A DNA stretch of 64,000 nucleotides. It comes from Bacillus sp. CGMCC 1.16541 (GTDB lineage: Bacteria > Bacillota > Bacilli > Bacillales > Bacillaceae_H). Of the stretch, positions 17,584 through 26,025 are shown in pieces. The notes under the pieces were generated by a model that saw only the letters and a program-made list of their open reading frames with translations, did not search any database and was not told the origin of the DNA. The DNA lies in contig NZ_QFRU01000009.1 in the NCBI RefSeq assembly GCF_003184905.1, positions 92,582 through 156,581 on the forward strand, given 5' to 3'. Within the stretch, counting starts at the first letter, position 1. Each line of letters starts with the position of its first letter. The translations under genes and the position numbers were made by a program.

Positions 17584-18081
17584 ATGGTCATCATTCGACA
17601 AGCAAAGCAAGAAGATTTAGCAAGTCTCGTTGATATTTACAATCAATCTGTTCTACAAAGTGCTGCTACATTTGATTTAAGTCCAGTCTCTATTGAAGAT
17701 CGCCAAAGCTGGTTTCATACTCATCAAGACCCACAATTTCCACTCATTGTTGCAGAAAAAGATGGCGTAGTCGCAGGGTATGCTTCTTTATCTACTTACC
17801 GTGAGAAAGAGGCCTATAAACGCACAACAGAAATCTCGATTTATGTCGATGGAAATCAACAAGGGCATGGACTTGGCAAAAAGTTAATGATAGCCATTCT
17901 AGACCTTGCTAAACAATTAAACTATCATGTGGTGATTGCTGGGATTACAAAAGGAAATGATAAAAGTATTAAAATGCACAAACAATTTGGATTTACGTTC
18001 TGTGGAGAATTTAGAGAAGTTGGGTACAAGTTTGATCAATGGCATGATGTTCTCTTCTACCAATTAGTCTTTAACAATTAA
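17584..18081 (+). CDS. GNAT N-acetyltransferase, YwnH/phosphinothricin type
   Basis: 165 residues. The acetyl-CoA loop is QQGHGLGKKLM; the upstream DIYNQSVLQSAATFD and YASLSTYR and the downstream FGFTFCGEFREVGYKFDQWHDV are typical of the methionine sulfone/phosphinothricin acetyltransferase subfamily (YwnH). These acetylate small amino acid analogues with acetyl-CoA. ATG 17584 is used because AAAGGAG ends ten bases before it; the TTG upstream would place the ribosome site inside the gene. It has its own terminator. Confidence 0.85.
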   Translation: MVIIRQAKQEDLASLVDIYNQSVLQSAATFDLSPVSIEDRQSWFHTHQDPQFPLIVAEKDGVVAGYASLSTYREKEAYKRTTEISIYVDGNQQGHGLGKKLMIAILDLAKQLNYHVVIAGITKGNDKSIKMHKQFGFTFCGEFREVGYKFDQWHDVLFYQLVFNN

Positions 18082-18095
18082 AAATGATACATGCA

Positions 18096-18133
18096 CAAAA
18101 CCCTGTTTCCTTAGAAAGAAGACAGGGTTTTTA
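18096..18133 (+). terminator. Terminator after the GNAT gene
   Basis: AAAACCCTGT (18097-18106) pairs with ACAGGGTTTT (18122-18131), followed by more T. Confidence 0.88.
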
Positions 18134-18207
18134 ATCATTTTAACGCTATATTTTCTCTTATAACGAATTAAACATCATTTTTTATTAGAATTTTCTGATA
18201 TTTATAT

Positions 18208-18221
18208 TGACAACGCTTACA
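18208..18221 (+). promoter_or_regulatory. CcpA catabolite-responsive element (cre) of cstA
   Basis: TGACAACGCTTACA matches 13 of 14 positions of the cre consensus TGWAANCGNTNWCA. It overlaps a perfect -35 hexamer TTGACA (18207-18212), so CcpA bound here would block RNA polymerase. Carbon-source repression of cstA-type transporters by CcpA is known in Bacillus. Confidence 0.7.
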
Positions 18222-18276
18222 TATATTGGTTAAGATTTCCTTGTATAAAAACAAGCAGTTATAAGGGGGAGTTTGA

Positions 18277-20022
18277 GTGAATTCGCTTTGGTTAGCCATT
18301 ATTGGAATGATTGTATTCGCACTTGGTTACCGCTATTATTCAAAATTTATAGCGGAGAAGATTTATCGTCTGGATCCTAATTTTGTAACACCTGCTCATC
18401 AATTTGAAGATGGTGTAGATTTTGTGCCCACAAAAAAGGTTGTTTTGTGGGGACATCACTTTTCGTCCGTTGCGGGTGCTTCTCCCATCATTGGTCCAGC
18501 TATTGCCGTCTACTGGGGGTGGTTACCAGCATTTTTATGGGTCATCCTAGGCACAGTATTTGCAGCGGGGGTACACGATTTTGGAACTCTTGTCTTATCA
18601 GTTCGAAATAAAGGTCAGTCGATCGGAACGATTACAAACCGATTAATTGGACGACGTGCCAAGTTGCTTTTTCTTTTCATTATTCTCATTCTTGTATTAA
18701 TGGTTAACGCTGTATTTGCATGGGTTATCTCAAATCTTTTTGTTCAGTTTCCAGCCGCTGTATTGCCAATCTTCATTGAGATTCCGTTAGCTATTTGGAT
18801 TGGATATGCTGTATACAAAGGAAAAAGAGAGATGCTCATTCCTTCCGTTATTGCACTTATTATTATGTATGGAACTGCTGTTTTAAGCAGTAAAATACCA
18901 GCTCTTCAAATTGACTTAGTCAGCTATTTTGGTGGAGCGGAGAACACTGTACTATTTGGTTTAAACGGTGTATCAATGGCCTTTTTTGTCTGGATTGTGA
19001 TTTTAATGATTTACTGTTACATTGCCTCTACCTTACCAGTTTGGAAACTACTACAACCTCGCGATTACATAAATTCTCATCAATTAGTTGTTGGACTTGT
19101 GATGCTTTATGCAGGCTTGTTATTCTTACGTCCAGAGATTACAGCACCTATGACAAATAGTGATGCAAATGACGTTTCATGGTTTCCTCTATTGTTTATT
19201 ACAATTGCTTGCGGTGCGATTTCAGGATTTCATGGCCTCGTCGCTTCAGGTACATCTTCAAAGCAATTGGATAAAGAAACCGATGCACGCTTCGTAGGAT
19301 ATTTAGGTTCAGTTGGAGAAGGTGTCCTTGCCTTAATCTCCATTATTGCAGTCACAACTGTGTTTGCAACGGCAGCTGACTTTAAAGAAGCATATGGTAG
19401 TTTTGCTGCAGCAAGTGCAGGTGGGATGGGGAACTTCATTAATGGAGCCGCTCAATTAGCAACCGGTATTTTTATTCCTGCGGATATTGCTCGAACAATT
19501 GTTACTGTTATTGTAGTCAGCTTTGCAGCGACAAGCTTGGATACATCTGTTCGTCTTATGCGTTACATCATCTCTGAAATTGGTAGCGAGTACAACTTCA
19601 AGCCATTAACTAAAACACATGTGGCGACATCAGTTGCCGTCTTTACGAGTGCAGCACTTGTTCTTATCCCTAAAGGTCCAAATGGATTTGGTTCAGGTGG
19701 ATACTTACTATGGCCACTTTTCGGTACGAGTAATCAGCTTCTTGCTGGCATTAGTTTACTACTTATTTCTATTTGGCTGAAACGTCAAGGCCGAAACTTC
19801 CTTGTCACATTCATTCCAATGGTCTTTGTACTGACCATGACTGTTTGGGCAATGGTTCAACAAGTTGTCTTTCAATGGTCAGGTATCGGTGACACAGATG
19901 CGAACATGCTTTTATTCATACTTGGAGGGATGATCTTAGCCTTCGTCTTTTGGATTTTACTTGAAGCATTTGCTGTATTCTCAAAAAAAGAACCGACACC
20001 ACCAGTTGATTCGAACATGTAG
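18277..20022 (+). CDS. cstA: CstA-family carbon starvation/pyruvate transporter
   Basis: 581 residues with about 16 membrane segments. The N-terminal CstA signature is present (HHFSSVAGASPIIGPAIAV within residues 55-80; VHDFGTLVLSVRNKGQSIG after it), as is SGFHGLVASGTSSKQL. Members CstA and BtsT of E. coli take up pyruvate and peptides on carbon starvation. GTG start after AAGGGGGAG. A cre site overlaps its promoter. Directly downstream, past a leaky terminator, are a small protein ending in Cys-Cys and an ArsA-like ATPase, which mirrors the E. coli order btsT-yjiX-yjiA. Confidence 0.92.
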   Translation: MNSLWLAIIGMIVFALGYRYYSKFIAEKIYRLDPNFVTPAHQFEDGVDFVPTKKVVLWGHHFSSVAGASPIIGPAIAVYWGWLPAFLWVILGTVFAAGVHDFGTLVLSVRNKGQSIGTITNRLIGRRAKLLFLFIILILVLMVNAVFAWVISNLFVQFPAAVLPIFIEIPLAIWIGYAVYKGKREMLIPSVIALIIMYGTAVLSSKIPALQIDLVSYFGGAENTVLFGLNGVSMAFFVWIVILMIYCYIASTLPVWKLLQPRDYINSHQLVVGLVMLYAGLLFLRPEITAPMTNSDANDVSWFPLLFITIACGAISGFHGLVASGTSSKQLDKETDARFVGYLGSVGEGVLALISIIAVTTVFATAADFKEAYGSFAAASAGGMGNFINGAAQLATGIFIPADIARTIVTVIVVSFAATSLDTSVRLMRYIISEIGSEYNFKPLTKTHVATSVAVFTSAALVLIPKGPNGFGSGGYLLWPLFGTSNQLLAGISLLLISIWLKRQGRNFLVTFIPMVFVLTMTVWAMVQQVVFQWSGIGDTDANMLLFILGGMILAFVFWILLEAFAVFSKKEPTPPVDSNM

Positions 20023-20038
20023 CCTCACATAACCTAAC

Positions 20039-20073
20039 GATCCTTTGGCTACTTAATAGTCAAGGGATCTTGT
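20039..20073 (+). terminator. Intercistronic terminator after cstA
   Basis: GATCCTTTGGCTA (20039-20051) pairs with TAGTCAAGGGATC (20057-20069) with a few G-T pairs, followed by TTGTTT. The short T-run suggests partial read-through into the two next genes. Confidence 0.6.
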
Positions 20074-20101
20074 TTCACCAACTTGAAAAGGAGCATTACA
20101 A

Positions 20102-20365
20102 ATGGACTTGTTACAGAAAATGAAACAAATGATTCATATTTATGATGAAATTTTAAAACAACCACACCGAACAGAAATAGCAAGAGAGTTAAGAGATGAA
20201 GAAGATTTATTTATTTTACTTTGCTTTTCAGAAATGCTTGGACTCCCCAATCCTGCCTTTTATTACACACTTGAATTATATCCGCTCATTATTGAACGTT
20301 TTCACGAATGGCATGTACGTATGGGAATCGAAAAGTCACCGCTTGATGGAATTCGCTGTTGCTAA
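20102..20365 (+). CDS. Cory-CC-star protein (C-terminal Cys-Cys small protein)
   Basis: 87 residues, starting MDLLQKMKQM, helical, and ending in ...GIRCC followed by the stop codon. This is the pattern of the family called cory-CC-star, whose members end in two cysteines and are encoded beside an ArsA-like ATPase. One more Cys lies in LLCFSEMLG. The E. coli YbdD/YjiX proteins, encoded next to CstA/BtsT, also end in RCC, so this protein may play the same part for the CstA transporter. The start ATG follows AAAAGGAGC; the arsA-like gene begins 14 bases downstream. Biochemical function unknown. Confidence 0.82.
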   Translation: MDLLQKMKQMIHIYDEILKQPHRTEIARELRDEEDLFILLCFSEMLGLPNPAFYYTLELYPLIIERFHEWHVRMGIEKSPLDGIRCC

Positions 20366-20379
20366 AAGGAGGGAATAAC

Positions 20380-21330
20380 ATGGAGATATTACATAAGAAA
20401 ATTATTTTTGTTGGTGGAAAAGGTGGCGTAGGAAAGTCAACGACAGCCTCCTCAATTGCTTATCTTTTATCAACAAAAGGAAAACGCGTATTATTAGTGT
20501 CTACAGATCCTGCTCATAACATTGGAGATGTTTTTCATGTACAGCCAAAAGAAGATATTGTCTCCATTCAGCCTAATCTAGATTTACTTGAAATTGATTC
20601 AACAAAAGAATCAAAACGCTACATTTCTACTGTAAAAGATAATCTAAGAGGATTGGTAAAAGCAACAATGATCGATGAAGTGAACCGACAAATTGACCTT
20701 GCAAGTGCTTCTCCTGGAGCGGATGAGGCCGCGTTATTTGATCGCATTACATCGCTTATCCTATCAGAGCGTCATCATTACGACACCATTGTATTTGATA
20801 CAGCACCAACCGGACACACCATTCGTCTTTTGACCCTTCCGGAGCTTATGAATGTTTGGATTAATGGCTTGCTAGATCGGCGCAAAAAGGTACAAGATCA
20901 TTACAGCCAACTTTTAAATGACGGTGAACCAATTGAAGATCCAATCTATGAGAAATTACAAGAGCGCAAAAAGAAATTTACAGCAGTAAGAGACGTGTTG
21001 CTTGATTTATCACTAACAGGATACACCTTTGTATTAAATGCTGAGAGATTACCGATCTTAGAAACAAAAAAAGCAGTTCAGACATTAGCTCATCACCATA
21101 TTCATGTTTCTACCATTATTGTCAACAAAGTGATTCCTTCTCATGCAGACGGTTCATTCATGCATAAAAGGCGTGAGTGTGAGCAGCCATATCTAGATGA
21201 AATTCAAGCGACATTTACAGCACAACAAGTGATTTCATTGCCGCTATTTGAGCACGACATCTCAACGTTTAATCACTTACAAACATTTTCTTCAATCGTA
21301 GATAATCAGTTTTCTGTCTATTCGAATTAA
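20380..21330 (+). CDS. ArsA/Get3-like ATPase partner of the CC-star protein
   Basis: 316 residues. The deviant Walker A is GGKGGVGKST (12-21), switch I is STDPAHNIGD and switch II is FDTAPTGHTIRLL, the ArsA/Get3 pattern of SIMIBI ATPases, which act as nucleotide-gated dimers. It has a single cysteine in the whole chain, so it lacks both the three Cys of arsenite-pump ArsA and the CxxC zinc site of Get3. No arsB or arsR is near. ATG 20380 is chosen after AAAAGGAGGG. The context (cstA, CC-tailed protein) argues for a chaperone or delivery role for that small protein, not arsenic resistance. Confidence 0.85.
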   Translation: MEILHKKIIFVGGKGGVGKSTTASSIAYLLSTKGKRVLLVSTDPAHNIGDVFHVQPKEDIVSIQPNLDLLEIDSTKESKRYISTVKDNLRGLVKATMIDEVNRQIDLASASPGADEAALFDRITSLILSERHHYDTIVFDTAPTGHTIRLLTLPELMNVWINGLLDRRKKVQDHYSQLLNDGEPIEDPIYEKLQERKKKFTAVRDVLLDLSLTGYTFVLNAERLPILETKKAVQTLAHHHIHVSTIIVNKVIPSHADGSFMHKRRECEQPYLDEIQATFTAQQVISLPLFEHDISTFNHLQTFSSIVDNQFSVYSN

Positions 21331-21448
21331 CAGACAATGATTGACTTTTTGTTTCTAGTTTCGTAGTATGTAAGGAATATTTATTATTATTTTAATTGAG
21401 ATATAGTTTGAAATTGTTTAAATGTTTTTAAAAATAATCCTATACATC

Positions 21449-21478
21449 TTGTAACATTATTCCATCTAGTTATACAAT
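21449..21478 (+). promoter_or_regulatory. Sigma-A promoter of ilvE
   Basis: TTGTAA (21449-21454), 18-base spacer, TACAAT (21473-21478), about 40 bases before the start codon. No T-box or other leader fits in the remaining space. Confidence 0.55.
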
Positions 21479-21519
21479 AGAGATAAATATTTATAAGCTA
21501 ACAGCAAGGAGATATAGCC

Positions 21520-22593
21520 ATGAAAGATTACACAATCGATATTACACTAAGCGAAACACGAAAAGAGAAACCAGTAGCTGAACAACTTCAGTTCGGAAAA
21601 ACATTTACAGATCATATGTTCATTATGGACTATACAGCAGGAAAAGGGTGGCATGATGCGCGTATTGTTCCGTATCAACCGTTGATTTTAGATCCTGCTG
21701 CGATGGTTTTTCACTACGGACAATCTGTATTTGAAGGATTAAAAGCATATGTAACAAAAGACGAAGAAGTTCTTTTATTTAGACCTGACAAAAACATGGA
21801 GCGTTTAAATCGTTCAAACGATCGTTTATGTATTCCTAGAATTGATGAAGAGTTTGCAATTGAGGCGTTAAAACAGTTGATTTCTGTTGATCGTGATTGG
21901 ATTCCGACTGCAGAAGGCACTTCTCTTTACATTCGTCCATTCGTTATCTCAACAGAACCATTTTTAGGAGTTGCACCATCTAGTCGTTATCAATTTATTA
22001 TCATTTTATCACCTGTAGGATCTTACTATAAAGAAGGCATTTCCCCAGTTAAAATTGCGGTAGAAAGTGAATTTGTTCGAGCAGTATTAGGTGGAACAGG
22101 TACAGCTAAAACAGGTGGAAACTATGCAGCTAGCTTAAAGGCACAACAGGTTTCAAGTGAAAAAGGTTACTCACAAGTTTTGTGGTTAGACGGCGTAGAG
22201 CGCAAATACATTGAAGAAGTAGGAAGCATGAATATCTTCTTTAAAATCAATGGAGAAGTGGTAACACCTGCGTTAAATGGAAGTATTTTAGAAGGCGTTA
22301 CGCGAAACTCTATTTTAAACTTACTGAAGCACTGGGACGTTCCTGTCGTAGAACGCCGCATTTCGATTGATGAAGTGTATGAAGCAGCTAAAAAAGGTCA
22401 ATTAGAAGAAGCATTCGGAACGGGAACAGCAGCCGTTATTTCACCAATTGGGGAACTATTTATGAAAGAAGAGGAATTAATCATTAATAATGGTCAAACG
22501 GGTGAATTATCGAAAAAGTTGTATGACACACTAACAGGCATTCAAACAGGAAAAGCAATTGATCCGTTTGGTTGGGTCATAAAAGTAAATTAA
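21520..22593 (+). CDS. ilvE: Branched-chain amino acid aminotransferase
   Basis: 357 residues, fold-type IV PLP enzyme. The PLP lysine is Lys197 in GTAKTGGNYAAS, followed by EEVGSMNIFF and the phosphate-binding LEGVTRNSIL and GTGTAAVI. Length and motifs match IlvE/IlvK (YbgE/YwaA) of Bacillus. It moves amino groups between glutamate and the keto acids of Leu, Ile and Val. It is monocistronic, with its own promoter and terminator. The start follows GCAAGGAGATATAGCC. Confidence 0.93.
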   Translation: MKDYTIDITLSETRKEKPVAEQLQFGKTFTDHMFIMDYTAGKGWHDARIVPYQPLILDPAAMVFHYGQSVFEGLKAYVTKDEEVLLFRPDKNMERLNRSNDRLCIPRIDEEFAIEALKQLISVDRDWIPTAEGTSLYIRPFVISTEPFLGVAPSSRYQFIIILSPVGSYYKEGISPVKIAVESEFVRAVLGGTGTAKTGGNYAASLKAQQVSSEKGYSQVLWLDGVERKYIEEVGSMNIFFKINGEVVTPALNGSILEGVTRNSILNLLKHWDVPVVERRISIDEVYEAAKKGQLEEAFGTGTAAVISPIGELFMKEEELIINNGQTGELSKKLYDTLTGIQTGKAIDPFGWVIKVN

Positions 22594-22611
22594 ACTTGAT
22601 GTGACATAAGG

Positions 22612-22650
22612 GAAAGAGGTAGTATGTAAAAAACAGTACTACCTCTTTTT
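22612..22650 (+). terminator. Terminator after ilvE
   Basis: AAAGAGGTAGTA (22613-22624) pairs perfectly with TACTACCTCTTT (22637-22648), then TT. Confidence 0.9.
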
Positions 22651-22677
22651 AATTTCAAATAGAAAGATTGTGAAACA

Positions 22678-25600
22678 ATGCGTCATTTGTTCAAAACGAA
22701 AGATGAAATCAAAAACTACTTTTCACCCATTGCTTATGAGCGAGGGTTTGTTTATTATCGGCGAGGACGAGTGAGAGATATTGAATATGATTTTAAGCAT
22801 CATACGTGGTTTGCTACCGTTTTAGGTAGTGAACCATATGAAGTATCGATTGAATTAGAAGGTGATTCATTTGTGTCAGAGTGCACGTGTCTTGCATTTG
22901 AGCAGTTTCGAGAATGCAAACACGAAGTAGCAGCTTTGTTAGAAATTTACGACCGTGAAACAATGAATCATTCAACCTCTACATATAAGAATGAAAGTAA
23001 AACACAAGCCGTTACTCATTTTATAAACTTGTTTACAGGCTATCAACAAAACATAATCGAAGCTCGACATACTCACGATAAAACACCCTTAAAGGTAGAA
23101 TTCATTTGCAAGTCGTATTCATCTTCATTCATGCGTTCACATGGGAATTTTCTTGTGATGGAAATCAAAGTTGGCGCAGAGCGTACGTATGTTGTAAAAA
23201 ATATGAAAGAATTTTTACGCAAAGTACGAGACAAACACCCGCATGAATTTACGAAGAAATTCACATATGATCCTGCGGAGCATTATTTTGTTAAGGAAGA
23301 TCAAGAAGTCATTGATATGCTACAAGAATTAGTGAAAACAGAGAGCTTTTACCGAACTAGTTCATTAAATAGTTGGAATGATGTCAAAGTAAATGAACGA
23401 GAGTTGATGATTCCATCGGTGATCACAAAAACATTGCTCCTTAAAGCAAACGAGCGACTATTTACGTTTAGCGATGAAGGGGAAGAATACGAACGTATCC
23501 ATTTTTCGCAAGGTGAGTTACCTTTTTCGTTTCGATTTGATAAAAGCGCTGGAAGCGAATTTGAACTAAATCTCAGCGAGTTACATGATGTTTCATTCTT
23601 TGATCGCTACGGGTTACTTTTTTACAAAGGAGTCTTTTATGAGTTATCAAACGAACAAAAGCTACTGTTAGAAGGATTACGTAAAAGTGCACCGATTGCT
23701 CATGTTCTTCCTATTTCAGAAGAACAGATGAGTGGGTTTTTATCGCATGTGTTACCTGGATTAAAAAAAGTTGGAAAAGTAACCCTTTCAGAAGAGGTTT
23801 CTAACCAAATGATGCAACCTCCACTTAAGGTGAAGTTATTTGTAGATGACGAATATGGACAATTATTGGCGAGATTAGAATATCACTATGATGATATTAT
23901 CATCCATCCATTTGGAACGACAAACGATGAAAAGTATGAAAAGATTCTTATTCGTGATACTGAGAAAGAACAAGAAGTCATGTCACTGATTGAAAGTGCT
24001 CCTATTAAAATTCGGCAAAATCAACTGTACGTTGAAGAAAATGAAGAGTCGATTTATGAGTTTCTTTTTCATATTGTGCCGAAGTTGCAACAACTTGCAG
24101 ACGTGTACATCACTGATTCTGTGCAAATGTATGATTTAGATCAACAATCGACTCCTATTACATCAATTGATGTTCAATCAAACGGTCGATTGTTAGACAT
24201 TAGTTTTGATTTACATGATATTGATCAAGAAAACATTCACAATATTCTACAGTCTGTTGTGGAAAAGAAACACTATCATCGCTTATCGAATGGTGCATTC
24301 GTTTCGCTTGAAGGGGAAGAGTTTCGAAATATTCAAAAGCTTCTATCAGAATTACATGTAAGTCCAGCTGATTTGATGAATAATTCAATGCAAGTACCGC
24401 TTTATCGAGGCGCACAAATTGAAGAAATCATGGGGCGCAAAACAAAAGTGAGTAAGGCGTTTAAGCAACTTCTTCAACATTTAAAACATCCTGAGGAACT
24501 GGATTTTGATTTACCAAGTACGTTACAAGCTTCCTTACGTGATTATCAACAAACAGGTTTTCAATGGTTTAAAGGACTGTCTCATTACTCGTTAGGTGGT
24601 ATATTAGCAGATGATATGGGGCTTGGAAAAACGCTTCAAAGCATTGCCTATATTTTATCAGAGAAAAAGGAACATGCCCCTAATCAGCCTTTTCTAGTCG
24701 TGTCACCTGCATCACTTTTGTATAATTGGAAAAGCGAATTAGAGCGATTTGCACCAGAGCTGCGTGTTCAACTTGTCGTCGGGACTCCGAAAGAGCGAGA
24801 AGAACTGCTAACAAGCCAACCTCTACCTGATGTGCTCATTACCTCTTATCCAACGTTAAGACAAGATATTGATCTGTACCAATCTTTAACGTTTCACAGT
24901 ATGATTTTAGATGAAGCGCAAATGATTAAAAATCATGCGACAAAAACATCAGAAGCCGTTCGTCTTATTCAGTCTGAAAAAACATTTGCGTTAAGTGGTA
25001 CACCGATTGAAAACTCTCTTGATGAACTATGGGCCATTTTTCAAACGGTTCTACCTGGATTGCTTCCTCATCAAAAAGCATTTAAAGGCTATTCGAATGA
25101 ACAGATAAGCCGTATGGTGAAGCCATTTATTTTACGTCGCGTCAAAAAAGAAGTATTAAAAGAATTACCTGATAAAATTGAAACAAATCATTTATCGGAG
25201 TTAACGAAAACGCAAAAAGAGCTTTATGTCGCCTATTTAGAAAAAGTAAAAACTTCTCTCGTTTCAGGAGACTTTAATCGAAATCGGATGAAGATTTTAG
25301 CGGGACTTACAAGACTTCGCCAAATTTGTTGTCATCCATCGCTTTTTGTTGAAGGATATGAAGGTGAATCCAGTAAGTTAGAGCAACTAATGGATATTAC
25401 AGAAAATGCGGTTGCGAATGGAAAACGTCTATTAATTTTTTCCCAATTTACAAGTATGCTTCATATTATACGTAATCACCTTACTCAAAAAGGATTATCG
25501 TTCTTTTATTTAGATGGGCAAACACCTTCTCAACAACGTGTCGAAATGGCTAATCGTTTTAACGAAGGCGAACACGATATTTTCCTGATTTCTTTAAAAG

Positions 25601-25881
25601 CAGGTGGAACGGGATTAAACTTAACGGGTGCTGATACTGTAATCTTGTATGATTTATGGTGGAATCCAGCCATAGAAGAGCAAGCCGCTGGCAGAGCTCA
25701 TCGAATGGGACAAAAAAATGTCGTTCAAGTTATTAAATTAATTGCTCAAGGAACGATTGAAGAACGTATTTATGAGCTTCAGCAAAAGAAAAAAGAATTG
25801 ATTGAACAAGTCATCCAACCAGGCGAAACTATGCTAACAAGTCTTTCTGAACAAGACATTAAATATTTATTAAACGTGTAA
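22678..25881 (+). CDS. SWIM zinc-finger SNF2-family helicase
   Basis: 1067 residues. An N-terminal SWIM finger (CTCLAF...CKH, about residues 75-91) is followed by a long bacterial SNF2-associated region and a C-terminal Swi2/Snf2 ATPase: motif I ADDMGLGKTLQS, II DEAQ, III LSGTPIENS, V ISLKAGGTGLNLTGA, VI QAAGRAHRMGQ. This is the RapA/HepA-like bacterial SNF2 group thought to move along DNA or remodel bound protein; no exact role is known. The ribosome site before ATG 22678 is weak. No partner genes: terminators stand on both sides. Confidence 0.9.
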   Translation: MRHLFKTKDEIKNYFSPIAYERGFVYYRRGRVRDIEYDFKHHTWFATVLGSEPYEVSIELEGDSFVSECTCLAFEQFRECKHEVAALLEIYDRETMNHSTSTYKNESKTQAVTHFINLFTGYQQNIIEARHTHDKTPLKVEFICKSYSSSFMRSHGNFLVMEIKVGAERTYVVKNMKEFLRKVRDKHPHEFTKKFTYDPAEHYFVKEDQEVIDMLQELVKTESFYRTSSLNSWNDVKVNERELMIPSVITKTLLLKANERLFTFSDEGEEYERIHFSQGELPFSFRFDKSAGSEFELNLSELHDVSFFDRYGLLFYKGVFYELSNEQKLLLEGLRKSAPIAHVLPISEEQMSGFLSHVLPGLKKVGKVTLSEEVSNQMMQPPLKVKLFVDDEYGQLLARLEYHYDDIIIHPFGTTNDEKYEKILIRDTEKEQEVMSLIESAPIKIRQNQLYVEENEESIYEFLFHIVPKLQQLADVYITDSVQMYDLDQQSTPITSIDVQSNGRLLDISFDLHDIDQENIHNILQSVVEKKHYHRLSNGAFVSLEGEEFRNIQKLLSELHVSPADLMNNSMQVPLYRGAQIEEIMGRKTKVSKAFKQLLQHLKHPEELDFDLPSTLQASLRDYQQTGFQWFKGLSHYSLGGILADDMGLGKTLQSIAYILSEKKEHAPNQPFLVVSPASLLYNWKSELERFAPELRVQLVVGTPKEREELLTSQPLPDVLITSYPTLRQDIDLYQSLTFHSMILDEAQMIKNHATKTSEAVRLIQSEKTFALSGTPIENSLDELWAIFQTVLPGLLPHQKAFKGYSNEQISRMVKPFILRRVKKEVLKELPDKIETNHLSELTKTQKELYVAYLEKVKTSLVSGDFNRNRMKILAGLTRLRQICCHPSLFVEGYEGESSKLEQLMDITENAVANGKRLLIFSQFTSMLHIIRNHLTQKGLSFFYLDGQTPSQQRVEMANRFNEGEHDIFLISLKAGGTGLNLTGADTVILYDLWWNPAIEEQAAGRAHRMGQKNVVQVIKLIAQGTIEERIYELQQKKKELIEQVIQPGETMLTSLSEQDIKYLLNV

Positions 25882-25885
25882 TATC

Positions 25886-25924
25886 AACGCTCCTTGCCCC
25901 CAAACTAGGTAAGGGGCGTTTTGG
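25886..25924 (+). terminator. Terminator after the SNF2 gene
   Basis: AACGCTCCTTGCC pairs with GGTAAGGGGCGTT with small mismatches, followed by TTGG. Moderate strength. Confidence 0.65.
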
Positions 25925-25968
25925 TTATAAACGGTTTAGTTAGTAGCCCTCCATAAAAAAGGATAGAT

Positions 25969-25997
25969 TTGTAAAAATGAAAGCGTTACAATATAAT
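25969..25997 (+). promoter_or_regulatory. Sigma-A promoter with a cre-like site in its spacer
   Basis: TTGTAA (25969-25974), 17-base spacer, perfect TATAAT (25992-25997). The spacer holds TGAAAGCGTTACAA (25978-25991), which fits 12 of 14 cre positions, so CcpA control of the downstream hydrolase is possible. Confidence 0.6.
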
Positions 25998-26025
25998 CAG
26001 TAAGCCAATTGAAAAGGGGGATTAT

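Noticed and set aside
20380..21330. Arsenic resistance ArsA
   Set aside because: The protein has only one cysteine, no arsB, arsR, arsC or arsD is near, and the CC-star gene context points elsewhere.
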